A DNA stretch of 64,000 bases from CAVUAN01 sp963739435 (lineage in GTDB: Bacteria; Acidobacteriota; Thermoanaerobaculia; UBA5066; Gp7-AA6). A program made the position numbers and the translations under genes. Of this stretch, positions 50,391 through 59,033 are shown in pieces; position 1 is the first letter of the stretch, and each line of letters starts with the position of its first letter. Where the stretch lies: assembly GCA_963739435.1 (NCBI GenBank), contig CAVUAN010000006.1:310001-374000 (forward strand), given 5' to 3'. The notes under the pieces are model-generated. The model ran no database searches, had not been told where the DNA came from, and saw nothing but the letters and a program-made list of their open reading frames with translations.

Positions 50391-51445
50391 GCCGCGTGGC
50401 GCCGGAGGCCGAGCCGTACCGCCTGCCGGCCGAGTGGGAGCCGCACGAGGGCACCTGGATCGGCTGGCCCCACAACCGAACCGACTGGCCGGGCAAGTTC
50501 GCGCCGATCCCCTGGGTGTACGGCGAGATCGTCCGCTGGCTCGCCAAAGGCGAGATCGCGCACACCCTGGTCGAATCGAAGGCGCACGAGGCCGGGGCGC
50601 GGAGGATTCTCACGCGCAACCGAACCGATCTGGAGCAGGTCGTCTTCCACCGCTTCCCAACCGACCGCGGCTGGACGCGCGACTCGGGCCCCGCTTTCGT
50701 GGTGCGCCGGGGGAAAGCGCCGCGGCGGGCAGTCGCCCACTTCGACTTCAACGGCTGGGCCAAGTACCCGGACTTCCGGAAGGACCGCAAGCTCCCCGCC
50801 TGGGCGGCCAGGAAGATGGGCGTCCCGATTCTTTCTTCCGGCATCGTGCTGGAGGGCGGATCGATCGATGTCAACGGGCGCGGCACGCTGGTCACGACCG
50901 AGGAGTGCCTGCTCGATGGAAAAGTGCAGGTGCGCAACCCCGGCCTGACGCGCTCCGGCTACGAGAAGGTCTTCCGCGAGATGCTCGGTGTCCAAAACGT
51001 CCTGTGGCTTTCGCGCGGCATTGCCGGCGACGACACGCACGGGCACGTGGACGACCTTTGCCGCTTCGTCTCGCCCACGACACTCGCTCTCTGCCACGAG
51101 GACGACCCGAAAGACGAAAACTACGCGGCGCTCGAGGAGAACCGCGAGCGCCTGGAAGGCGCCCGGCTCGAGGATGGCAGCAAGGTCGCCGTTGTCAAGC
51201 TCCCCATGCCGTCGCCGCTGTACCTCGACGGCCGGAGGCTTCCGGCCTCCTACGCCAACTTCTACGTCGCCAACGCCGCCGTGCTCGTGCCGACCTTCAA
51301 CGACCCGAAGGACCGCATCGCGCTCGGCATCCTGTCCGAGCTCTTGACGCGTCCGGTCGTGGGCATCCACGCCGTCGACCTCGTCTGGGGCCTGGGCACG
51401 CTCCACTGCCTCACCCGCCAGCAGCCCGTGGACCCGGGGCCATGA
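50372..51445 (+). CDS. aguA: Agmatine deiminase
   Basis: A 357-residue PAD_porph-fold enzyme that deiminates agmatine to N-carbamoylputrescine. LPAEWEPHEGTWIGWPHNRTDWPGK, RGWTRDSGPAFVV, FDFNGWAKYPDF, EGGSIDVNGRGTLVTTEECLL and DDTHGHVDDLCRFV are family landmarks; the nucleophilic Cys346 lies in GLGTLHCLTRQQP. GTG 50372 is used as start because it places the family N-terminus; GTG 50396 would also fit. Its stop overlaps the ATG of the next gene by four bases (ATGA). Confidence 0.95.
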   Translation: MVRKDVGRVAPEAEPYRLPAEWEPHEGTWIGWPHNRTDWPGKFAPIPWVYGEIVRWLAKGEIAHTLVESKAHEAGARRILTRNRTDLEQVVFHRFPTDRGWTRDSGPAFVVRRGKAPRRAVAHFDFNGWAKYPDFRKDRKLPAWAARKMGVPILSSGIVLEGGSIDVNGRGTLVTTEECLLDGKVQVRNPGLTRSGYEKVFREMLGVQNVLWLSRGIAGDDTHGHVDDLCRFVSPTTLALCHEDDPKDENYAALEENRERLEGARLEDGSKVAVVKLPMPSPLYLDGRRLPASYANFYVANAAVLVPTFNDPKDRIALGILSELLTRPVVGIHAVDLVWGLGTLHCLTRQQPVDPGP

Positions 51446-52533
51446 GGACGTTAGAGGATCTGGCCACGCCGGCCGTTCTCGTGGACCTCGCGATCCTCGA
51501 GGCGAACATCGCGCGGCAGGCCGCAAGGGCAAAGGAGGCGGGCGTGAAGCTGCGCCCTCACGCCAAGACGCACAAGGCGCCCGCGATCGCTCGGATGCAG
51601 CTCCAGGCCGGCGCCAGCGGCATCTCCCTGGCAAAGACCTCCGAAGCCGAAGTCTTTGCCTCGGCCGGCTTCGACGACATCTTTCTGGCCTACCCTGTCG
51701 TCGGGCGGGGAAAGCCGGAGCGCCTGCTGGCGCTGTCCGACCGCATCCGGCTGGCCGTCGGCGTCGACAGCGCGGAAGGCGCCAGGGCTTTGAGCGCCGT
51801 CTTTGCCGCGGCCGGAAGGCGGCTGGATGTCTCGATCAAGATCGACTGCGGCTATCACCGCGTGGGCGTCCTTCCCGAAGACGCCCTGGCTCTGGCGCGC
51901 CGCATTGCCGACATGCCCGGGTTGCGCTTGCGCGGGGTCTTCACGCACGGCGGCCATGCCTACGCCGCCGAGTCGGCCGAGGGCCTTGCCGCTGTCGCCG
52001 AAGACGAGGGCGAGGCCGTGGCGCGGGTGGCCCGGGAGCTCTCCCAGGCGGGCCTGCCGATCGAAGAGGTCTCCGTCGGCTCGACACCCTCGGCGCGCCT
52101 CGTCATGAAGGCGCCCGGGGTGACCGAATGCCGCCCGGGCAATTACGTCTTTCACGACGGCTCGCAGGCCGCTCTCGGGACCTGCGCGGTCTCCGACTGC
52201 GCCATGACCGTGCTGGCGACGGTCGTCAGCGTGCCGGCGCCCGGCCGCGCGGTGCTCGACGCGGGCTCGAAGACTCTTTCGAGCGACACGCTGCGGCCTC
52301 AGCCCAACGGCCACGGCCTCGTCCTTCAAACGAAAAGCCGCCTCGAAAAGCTCTCCGAGGAGCACGGGGTCCTCCGAGTCGAGGAGGGCGACCGGTTCGA
52401 GGTCGGTCAGCGCGTGCGGATCCTCCCCAATCACGCCTGCGTGATCTCGAACCTCCACGACCGCCTCTACGGCGTGCGCGGCGACCGCGTCGAGTCAGAG
52501 ATCGCCGTCGCCGCCCGCGGCCGCGTCGAATAG
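51442..52533 (+). CDS. PLP fold-type III racemase/aldolase-like enzyme (D-threonine aldolase / D-serine dehydratase family)
   Basis: A 363-residue protein. The cofactor lysine is Lys42 in RPHAKTHKAP, followed by a PLP-barrel with IKIDCGYHRVGV and LRGVFTHGGHAYA. The C-terminal RILPNHACVISNLHD contains the HxC zinc site found in DSD-type D-serine dehydratases and metal-activated D-threonine aldolases. Which substrate it uses is unclear. The ATG overlaps the aguA stop, so this third enzyme is made with the agmatine pathway; a link to D-amino-acid or amine turnover is inferred from context. Its 3' end overlaps the antisense NCS1 gene by 67 bases. Confidence 0.88.
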   Translation: MRTLEDLATPAVLVDLAILEANIARQAARAKEAGVKLRPHAKTHKAPAIARMQLQAGASGISLAKTSEAEVFASAGFDDIFLAYPVVGRGKPERLLALSDRIRLAVGVDSAEGARALSAVFAAAGRRLDVSIKIDCGYHRVGVLPEDALALARRIADMPGLRLRGVFTHGGHAYAAESAEGLAAVAEDEGEAVARVARELSQAGLPIEEVSVGSTPSARLVMKAPGVTECRPGNYVFHDGSQAALGTCAVSDCAMTVLATVVSVPAPGRAVLDAGSKTLSSDTLRPQPNGHGLVLQTKSRLEKLSEEHGVLRVEEGDRFEVGQRVRILPNHACVISNLHDRLYGVRGDRVESEIAVAARGRVE

Positions 52534-53768
52534 CCGGTGAACAGCCCGTACACGGCAATCGACACGGCGAGCGACGGCAGCGTGCCGCCGAAGGAGCCGG
52601 CGAGGTAATAGGCGATACCGCCGGATGCCCAGGCGGCCAGGCCGGCGGGAGAGAAGCCGAAGTGCCGGGAGAAGGGGCCCGCCCCGTCGTAGAGGTCGGG
52701 CACGGCAACCGGCCGGCGCACGAGAAAGAACCGCGCGAGCAGCACGCCTCCGACCGGCACCAGGACGCCGCCCAAGAGCAGCATGAAATCCGCATAGCGG
52801 TCGAGCCACGCGCCCGAGAAGAGAGAGAGCGCGGCGCCGATCAAACCGATCGACCAGATCGAGACCTTGTCGCCGGCTCCCGGATACAGGCTCTTCCAGG
52901 CGAGGGCCGAAAGGTAGATGTTGACGAAGTTCGTGGTCAGCGTCGCCAGGGCGAGCAGAAGAGCGCCCCAGCCACCCAGATGCACGGCATCCATCATCGC
53001 GCCCGGGTCATCGGAGCCCGCCGCGCGGGCCGCGGCAAATCCGAGCGGCATGAACCAGAGAGCCGTCAGCGCGAGCCCGAGAAAAACGGCGACCGCGCCT
53101 CGCGAGGCCGACGCCGTGTAGCGCGAGTAATCGGCGAACATGAGGATCCACGAAACCTGGTAGCCGATGACGATGTCCAGGCCGCGCAGCCACGGGATGC
53201 TTCCCGAACCGGGCGCAGAAAGGACGGCCGGCGGGATTCGCAGGCACGCCAGGGTCAGGAGAATCCCGACCGCAAGAAGGAGCGGCACGGCGTAGCGATC
53301 CGCCAGCCCGACCGCCCGAGGGCCGCCGGCGACGATCACGGTCGCGAGGATCCCCAGGCCGAAGGCCCACCACCTCTGTGAGCCGGGCCCGCCGAAGATT
53401 CGCGCGCAGGCCGACGCCGCGATGACGTTGTTGACCGCGATCCAGGCGAAGTTCGAGACGTAGAGAAAGAGCGCGACGAGACCGGCGCCCCGAAGGCCGA
53501 GCGCCGCGCGCGCCGCCACGACGGAGGGAACGCCGAGGCGCGGCCCCACGGGCGAGAGCGCCGCGACGAGAAGGGCGCCCGCCACCCCGCCGGCGCCGAT
53601 CAAAACGAGCGCCTCGGCCAGGCCGAATGAGGGCGTCAGGCTCGCGCCGACCTGAAGGGTCGTCGCCACGATGTTCGCGCCGACGAAAATCAAGAAGAGC
53701 GTGAAGGGGGTCTGCGTGCGCTCTCCCGGAGCGACCGGCCCGATTTCGGCGGCCTGCATCGGCGGCAT
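52467..53768 (-). CDS. NCS1-family nucleobase/cytosine permease-like transporter
   Basis: About 433 residues with 12 helices. The N-terminus (RTQTPFTLFLIFVGANIVATTLQVGASLTPSFGL) and the substrate-helix motif GLRGAGLVALFLYVSNFAWIAVNN, plus YQVSWILMFADYSRY, match NCS1 (cytosine, allantoin, thiamine-precursor) permeases. The GPxLGVPSVVAARAALG loop follows helix 2. ATG 53768 (MPPMQAAEI) is preferred over a start ten codons earlier. It is divergent from the acyltransferase gene with 38 bp between. Substrate cannot be assigned. Confidence 0.85.
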   Translation of the reverse strand: MPPMQAAEIGPVAPGERTQTPFTLFLIFVGANIVATTLQVGASLTPSFGLAEALVLIGAGGVAGALLVAALSPVGPRLGVPSVVAARAALGLRGAGLVALFLYVSNFAWIAVNNVIAASACARIFGGPGSQRWWAFGLGILATVIVAGGPRAVGLADRYAVPLLLAVGILLTLACLRIPPAVLSAPGSGSIPWLRGLDIVIGYQVSWILMFADYSRYTASASRGAVAVFLGLALTALWFMPLGFAAARAAGSDDPGAMMDAVHLGGWGALLLALATLTTNFVNIYLSALAWKSLYPGAGDKVSIWSIGLIGAALSLFSGAWLDRYADFMLLLGGVLVPVGGVLLARFFLVRRPVAVPDLYDGAGPFSRHFGFSPAGLAAWASGGIAYYLAGSFGGTLPSLAVSIAVYGLFTGYSTRPRAATAISDSTRSPRTP

Positions 53769-53806
53769 TATCGACCGCCGCGCTATGCTCTCGCGCACAA
53801 AACCCG

Positions 53807-55219
53807 ATGCGCTCGACCGTCACGCTGCCTCTCTGGCTTCTGCTGCTCGTCCTGCTGCTCGCGCTCTGGGCGACACTCGAGAGGCTCCTGATCCCGTCGG
53901 TCCGGTGGTTCCTGCGCCGGCGCGTCAACCGGGTTCTCGACGACATCAACACGCGGCTCAAAATCCAGGTCCCCTCGCTCGCCCTCACCAAGCGCGAGGT
54001 CCTGATCGACCGGCTCATCTACGACCCGCAGGTGCAGGAGGCGGCTGCGGCGCACGCTCTCGCCAACGCGATGCCGCGCGAGGTCGTGATGGAAAAGATC
54101 GGCCGCTACGCCCGAGAGATCGTGCCCGCATTCAACGCCTACGCGTATTTCCGATTCGGCTACTGGCTGGCGCGCAACCTGGCGCGCTCGCTCTACCGCG
54201 TGCGCCTCGGCTACTCCGACGAGGAGGGGCTCGCCCGGATCGCGCCCCGCTCGACGATCGTCTTTCTCATGAATCACCGCAGCAACATGGACTACATCCT
54301 CGTCTCGTATCTGGCTGCCGAGAAGGCCGCGCTCTCCTACGCGGTGGGAGAATGGGCGCGCATCTGGCCTCTGCAGACCCTCATCCGCTCGATGGGCGCG
54401 TACTTCGTTCGGCGAAACTCCCGCGACCCTCTCTACCGCACCGTGCTCGGCCGCTACGTCGCCATGGCCACGGCAGCCGGCGTCACCCAGGCCGTTTTTC
54501 CCGAGGGCGGCCTCTCGCGGGACGGAAAGCTGCGCCCGCCCAAGCTCGGCCTGCTCGACTACATGGTGCGCGGCTTCGATCCGAAGGGCGACCGCGACAT
54601 CGCCTTCATCCCCGTCGGCATCAACTACGACCGCACGCTCGAGGACCGCACGCTGCTGGCCCATCTCGATCCCGATCATGTGCCGTCGGGTGCGTTCGCG
54701 GCTGCCGCGCGCACGGTTCGCTTCGCCGCCCGAAATGTCGGGCTCGTGGCGGCCAATCGCTGGCACCGCTTCGGCTACGCCTGCGTCAACTTCGGCTCAC
54801 CCATCTCGCTCAAGGCCTGGGCGCAGTCGGAGGGCGTCGACTTTGCGGCGCTCGATCCGGAAACGCGCCGGGCGCGCATCGAAGACCTGGGCCAGGAGCT
54901 TCTGCGAAGTGTCGCCAGCGTCATCCCGGCAGTCCCGGTCTCGCTGGTCGCCACGGTCTTCGTCCGGGATCCCGTCAGGCCCTGGAGCGAGCTCGAGGTC
55001 AAGACCGAGGTGGCGCTTCTCATGGGACAGCTCGAGGCCCGCGGCGCCCACGTCTACGTGCCGCGCGGCGACCAGGACTACTCAATCGACGTCGGCCTGC
55101 GCATGCTGACGCTGCGCCACTTGGTCGACGAGTCGGACGGCCTCTTCACCGCCCGCTCAGCCGAGCTGCCGCTTCTTTCCTACTACGCCAACTCCATCGC
55201 TCATCTGTTTGACGGCTAG
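53807..55219 (+). CDS. PlsB-like glycerol-3-phosphate acyltransferase
   Basis: A 470-residue membrane-anchored acyltransferase; residues 8-25 form the anchor helix. The acceptor motif is His157-x4-Asp162 in MNHRSNMDYILVSYLA, followed by VFPEGGLSRDGKLRPPKLGLLDYM (glycerol-phosphate-binding motif with FPEG) and FIPVGINYDRTLEDR. It is shorter than E. coli PlsB (807 residues) but has the same block order as the compact bacterial versions. Expected to add the first acyl group in phospholipid synthesis; other acyl acceptors are possible. It overlaps the convergent DUF2062 gene by four bases at the 3' end. Confidence 0.85.
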   Translation: MRSTVTLPLWLLLLVLLLALWATLERLLIPSVRWFLRRRVNRVLDDINTRLKIQVPSLALTKREVLIDRLIYDPQVQEAAAAHALANAMPREVVMEKIGRYAREIVPAFNAYAYFRFGYWLARNLARSLYRVRLGYSDEEGLARIAPRSTIVFLMNHRSNMDYILVSYLAAEKAALSYAVGEWARIWPLQTLIRSMGAYFVRRNSRDPLYRTVLGRYVAMATAAGVTQAVFPEGGLSRDGKLRPPKLGLLDYMVRGFDPKGDRDIAFIPVGINYDRTLEDRTLLAHLDPDHVPSGAFAAAARTVRFAARNVGLVAANRWHRFGYACVNFGSPISLKAWAQSEGVDFAALDPETRRARIEDLGQELLRSVASVIPAVPVSLVATVFVRDPVRPWSELEVKTEVALLMGQLEARGAHVYVPRGDQDYSIDVGLRMLTLRHLVDESDGLFTARSAELPLLSYYANSIAHLFDG

Positions 55220-55707
55220 ACCGGGGGCAGCTCGCTCCTTCCCATGCGCGCGGCCGCGCGCTCGAGCATCCGTTTCGTGGCGAGGAAGAGCACGAACCCG
55301 ACGGGCGGCGTCACGATCGCCCAGGCGACGACACCGTGCCACGTCGCGGTCCAGAACGTCGCCACCGCGCCGAAAAAGTCGGCCTTCGCCATGCTCAGAA
55401 TGAGGCCGGGAGAGAGCGGCGTCTTCGGCGCCCCGAAGATCCACTCGCCCAGGCGCACGTAAGGCACCAGCAGGACGAGCTGCAGCGGATAGACGGCGAA
55501 GTTGACCGCCTGAATCACTGGCTGGTTCAGGCGCAGCAGGATGGCCGCGAGCGCGCACAGCAGGATCGTCGAGCCCAGGACCGGCGGAATCGAGAGCACG
55601 AACCCGAGCGCGATGGCCAGGGCGAGTTCCCAGGGTGCCAGCCCCTGCTGGAGCTGGTCCAGGATCGGTTGATAGAGCCGCCGCCGGGCGAACGTCCCGA
55701 AACTCAC
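55216..55707 (-). CDS. DUF2062 membrane protein
   Basis: A 163-residue protein with four helices. SPWELALAIALGFVLSIPPVLG-like residues (PWELALAIALGFVLSIPPVLGS) and RLNQPVIQAVNFAVYPLQLVLLVPYVRLGEWIFG are signature blocks of DUF2062, sometimes linked to glycosyltransferases. Starts at GTG 55707. It follows the holin-family gene by 19 bp on the same strand. Function unknown. Confidence 0.85.
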   Translation of the reverse strand: MSFGTFARRRLYQPILDQLQQGLAPWELALAIALGFVLSIPPVLGSTILLCALAAILLRLNQPVIQAVNFAVYPLQLVLLVPYVRLGEWIFGAPKTPLSPGLILSMAKADFFGAVATFWTATWHGVVAWAIVTPPVGFVLFLATKRMLERAAARMGRSELPPV

Positions 55708-55726
55708 GCGTTCGACTGGACCGTTC

Positions 55727-56092
55727 TCAGGCCTTTTCGGGGTCCGGCATCAAGACCGACAGCACGAAGCTCACAATCGACACGACGAGGCCGCCCACGA
55801 AAGCCGGCCAGAAGCCGTCCACGTGAAACCCGAGGTGCAGCGTCCCCGAGAGCGCGCTCGTCAGCCACAGGATGAAAGCGTTGACGACGAGCAGGAAGAG
55901 GCCGAGCGTCAAGATCAGCATCGGGCACGAGAGAAGGATGAGCAGAGGCCGCGCGAGCGCGTTGACGACGCCGAAGACGAGCGCCACCAACAGGAGATAG
56001 GTCCACTCGCCCTGGTAGTGGACGCCCGACACGATCTGTGTCGCCACAAAGAGGGCCGCGGCGTTGATCAAGAGTCGAATGACGAATCGCAT
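55727..56092 (-). CDS. Small four-helix membrane protein, phage-holin-like family IV (PF04020 type)
   Basis: 121 residues. MRFVIRLLINAAALFVATQIVSGVHYQG, LLLVALVFGVVNALARPLLILLSCPMLILTLGLFLLVVNAFILWLTSAL is the complete family signature. Such proteins are housekeeping membrane proteins in many bacteria and do not imply a prophage. ATG 56092 is preceded by GGAGG at 7 bases. A frame extension upstream over the divergent VIT1 gene is rejected. Confidence 0.88.
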   Translation of the reverse strand: MRFVIRLLINAAALFVATQIVSGVHYQGEWTYLLLVALVFGVVNALARPLLILLSCPMLILTLGLFLLVVNAFILWLTSALSGTLHLGFHVDGFWPAFVGGLVVSIVSFVLSVLMPDPEKA

Positions 56093-56164
56093 GAATTCCT
56101 CCTCCGAATACTTCCGATTATCTCCCGAGCTGGCCGCCCGGTAAGATCCGCGGCGGAGGACCCC

Positions 56165-56860
56165 ATGCCACGAACGCCCCACATCGAGCACCACTTCACG
56201 GCGAGCAACACGGTCCGGGACGTCGTCATCGGGATGTCCGACGGGCTGACCGTTCCCTTCGCCCTGGCCGCCGGGCTTTCCGGCGCCGTGAGCTCGGCCG
56301 GCATCATCGTCACGGCGGGCCTGGCCGAGATCGCGGCGGGCTCGATCGCCATGGGCCTCGGAGGGTACCTGGCGGCCCGGAGCGACGCCGAACACTACGC
56401 GAGCGAACGCGAGCGCGAGCACCGCGAGGTCCGGGAAAAGCCGGATGTCGAGGCCCGCGAGGTCTCCGAGATTTTCGAGGCGTATGGCCTGACCGAGGAG
56501 GAGGCCAAGCCGATCTTGAAGGCTTTCCGCAATCACCCCAAGAGCTGGATCGACTTCATGATGCGCTTCGAGCTGGGGCTCGAAAAGCCCGATCCGTCGC
56601 GGGCACTCAAGAGCGCCGCGACAATCGGCGGCGCCTACGCTCTGGGCGGGTTTGTCCCGCTGCTGCCCTACATCGTGCTCGCCAGCGTGGCCGCGGCGCT
56701 GCCCTATTCCGTGGCCGTGACGCTCGCGGCCCTTTTCCTCTTCGGCTTCGTGAAGGGCCGGTTCACCGGCTCGACACCCTGGAAAAGCGCGTTTCAGACG
56801 GCGATGATCGGCAGCCTCGCCGCGGCCGCCGCTTTCGGAATCGCGAGGGCCATCCACTGA
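56165..56860 (+). CDS. VIT1/CCC1-family transporter (Fe/Mn)
   Basis: A 231-residue protein with five helices. The N-terminal SNTVRDVVIGMSDGLTVPFALAAGLSGA and the metal-binding loop AEIAAGSIAMGLGGYLAARSDAEHY contain the conserved acidic and glycine residues of the VIT family. A long charged segment (residues 80-160, EREREHREVREKPDVEAREVSEIFEAYGL) is the cytosolic metal-binding domain of plant VIT1. ATG 56165 follows GGAGGA. The stop overlaps the ATG of the sulfatase gene (TGATG), so they are coupled. Divalent Fe/Mn sequestration or export is the family function. Confidence 0.87.
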   Translation: MPRTPHIEHHFTASNTVRDVVIGMSDGLTVPFALAAGLSGAVSSAGIIVTAGLAEIAAGSIAMGLGGYLAARSDAEHYASEREREHREVREKPDVEAREVSEIFEAYGLTEEEAKPILKAFRNHPKSWIDFMMRFELGLEKPDPSRALKSAATIGGAYALGGFVPLLPYIVLASVAAALPYSVAVTLAALFLFGFVKGRFTGSTPWKSAFQTAMIGSLAAAAAFGIARAIH

Positions 56861-59031
56861 TGCGCATCTCGCGCCGCCAGGCCGCGGCACTCTTCGGGGC
56901 GGCCGCTCTGCTGGGATCCGGCTGCCGCGGGAGAGCCGCGGCAGTCTTTCCGCGGGCGCCCGTCATCGTGATCTCGATTGACACCCTTCGCGCCGACCAC
57001 CTGCCGGCCTATGGTTACCGCGCCGTCGCAACGCCGGCCTTGGACGCCCTCGCCAGAGACGGCGTCGTGTTCGAAAATGCCGTCACCCAGGTGCCCCTGA
57101 CTCTTCCCTCCCACGCCACGATCTTCACGGGGCTTCTGCCCTTCCAGCACGGCGTGCGCGACAACTCGGGATTTCGGCTGGCGAAGAGCCACATGACCCT
57201 CGCATCATTTCTGCGCGCCCGCGGCTATGCGACGGGTGGCGCGGTTTCGGCCGTCGTTCTCGATCACGGCTCTGGAATCGCCGAAGGCTTCGACTTCTGG
57301 GAGGACGGGGTCGAGAGCCGCGACGCCTCCGAAACGCTCAGCCGCGTGCAACGCGCGGGCCCGGAGACCGAAAAGCTCCTCGAGGAGTGGATTGCGTCCG
57401 TGCCCGCCGGCAAGCCCTTCTTCGCTTTCCTCCACCTCTACGAGCCGCACACGCCCTACGAGCCGCCGGAGCCCTTCAAGAGCCTTTATCCGGCGGCGCC
57501 CTACGACGGCGAGATCGCCGCCGCCGATGCCGTCGTCTCGCGGTTCATCGCCTTCCTGAAGGAGAAAGCGCTCTACGACCGCGCCCTCGTCGTGCTGCTC
57601 TCGGACCACGGCGAGGGTCTGGGCGAGCACGGCGAGGATGAGCACGGCATCCTGCTCTACCGCGACACGACGCGCGTCGCTCTGTTTACGAAGCTGCCGG
57701 GGCAGGGCCAGGCGGGAAGGCGGGAGAGGGCAACCGCGGCGCTCGCCGACGTCTTCCCGACGGTTGCCGCGCTCGTCGGCGAGAAGCCGCCCGCGGGCCT
57801 GGCCGGCCGGGCGCTCATCGTCGGGGTTTCCGGCCAGGCTGCGGCCGCCGCCCGGCGCGTCTACAGCGAGACGCTCTACCCTCGTTTCCATTTCGGCTGG
57901 AGCGATCTGTTTTCGCTCACCGACGATCGCTACCAGTACATCGAGGCCCCGCGCCCGGAGCTCTACGACTGGCAGGCGGACCCGGCGGAGAAAGCCGACC
58001 TCTCGGGCAACCTGCCGCCCGCCTTCCGGTCGATGCGGGCAGAGTTGTCGTTGATCGACCGCCCTCTCCAGGCGCCGGGCGAGTCCGACCCGGAGATGCT
58101 GCGCAAGCTCGCCTCTTTGGGCTACATCTCTCCTTCCCGATCGAACGCAACCGAGAAGAACCTGCCGGACCCGAAGGACAAGCTGGCAACGCTCGATCTG
58201 CTGAAGCTCTCCTCGCGGCTCGTCTCGGAGCACCGGGAAGACGAGGCCATTGCGAAACTGAAGCGGCTGACGGAGGAAAACCCGCGGATGCTCGACGCCT
58301 GGGAGACCCTGGCGCGCGTCTGCCGCAAGGCCGGACGGCCCCGCGAGGCGCTTCTCGCGCTCGAGGCCGCCGACCGGCTCTCTCCCGCCACACCGCAGGT
58401 GCTGCTCGGCTTAGCCGAGCTGCACCGCGAGCTCCTCGAATTCGACAAGGCGCGGTCGCTCGCCCTGGCTGCCGGCGAAGCGGGCGCCTCCGGGTCCCAC
58501 GAGCTCCTGGCCGCGATCGCTCTCGACAAAGGCGATCTCGAAACGGCGCGCGCCGAGGCCCTGGCGGCCCAGGGCAGGAGCAAGAACGCCCGCGCGCCGT
58601 GGATCCTGCTCGCGCGCATCTCCGCCCGGAGCGGCGACTTCCAAACCGCTCTCGCCAGCGCGGACCGGGCGCTTTCGATCGAGCGCGAATGGAAGCAACC
58701 TCCGATCATGGGCCTGCAGGCCACCCGGGGCGACATCCTCGCCCGCATGGGGCGCGAGAAGGAGGCCGAGGAAGCCTTCCAGACGGAGCTGCGCGACTTT
58801 CCCGACAATCTCGAAGCCTGGTCCCGCCTCGCCCTCCTTCAGGCATCGGGCGGCCGCCCGAACGAATTCCACGACACGATCCTCGCAATGACCCGACAGG
58901 TCCCGACCCCGGCCGCCTACGAGGCGGCGGCGCGCGTCTGCGAAACAATCGGAGACGCCGCGGGGGCGCGGTTCTGGCGGCAACACAAACAAGAGGTGAA
59001 GGGACCGGCCCCGGGCCGGGCGGCCTCTTGA
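56860..59031 (+). CDS. Exported alkaline-phosphatase-superfamily (sulfatase-like) domain with C-terminal TPR repeats
   Basis: A 723-residue protein. A twin-arginine-like leader (SRRQAAALFGAAALLGSG) opens it. Residues 30-430 form the sulfatase fold: VIVISIDTLRADHLPAYGY supplies a metal aspartate (Asp41), LPSHATIFTG the nucleophile loop, PFFAFLHLYEPHTPYEPP and LLSDHGEGLGEHGEDEHG further metal ligands. At the nucleophile loop the sequence is Thr81-Leu-Pro-Ser-His, not Cys/Ser-x-Pro-Ser-Arg, so formylglycine formation is not possible in the usual way. Residues 445-715 are about seven TPR units (LARVCRKAGRPREALLALEAADRL). Coupled to the acetyltransferase gene. Confidence 0.88.
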   Translation: MRISRRQAAALFGAAALLGSGCRGRAAAVFPRAPVIVISIDTLRADHLPAYGYRAVATPALDALARDGVVFENAVTQVPLTLPSHATIFTGLLPFQHGVRDNSGFRLAKSHMTLASFLRARGYATGGAVSAVVLDHGSGIAEGFDFWEDGVESRDASETLSRVQRAGPETEKLLEEWIASVPAGKPFFAFLHLYEPHTPYEPPEPFKSLYPAAPYDGEIAAADAVVSRFIAFLKEKALYDRALVVLLSDHGEGLGEHGEDEHGILLYRDTTRVALFTKLPGQGQAGRRERATAALADVFPTVAALVGEKPPAGLAGRALIVGVSGQAAAAARRVYSETLYPRFHFGWSDLFSLTDDRYQYIEAPRPELYDWQADPAEKADLSGNLPPAFRSMRAELSLIDRPLQAPGESDPEMLRKLASLGYISPSRSNATEKNLPDPKDKLATLDLLKLSSRLVSEHREDEAIAKLKRLTEENPRMLDAWETLARVCRKAGRPREALLALEAADRLSPATPQVLLGLAELHRELLEFDKARSLALAAGEAGASGSHELLAAIALDKGDLETARAEALAAQGRSKNARAPWILLARISARSGDFQTALASADRALSIEREWKQPPIMGLQATRGDILARMGREKEAEEAFQTELRDFPDNLEAWSRLALLQASGGRPNEFHDTILAMTRQVPTPAAYEAAARVCETIGDAAGARFWRQHKQEVKGPAPGRAAS

Positions 59032-59033
59032 AG

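Noticed and set aside
55727..56092. Prophage because of the holin-family label
   Set aside because: The family is mostly a housekeeping membrane protein; no phage genes are nearby.
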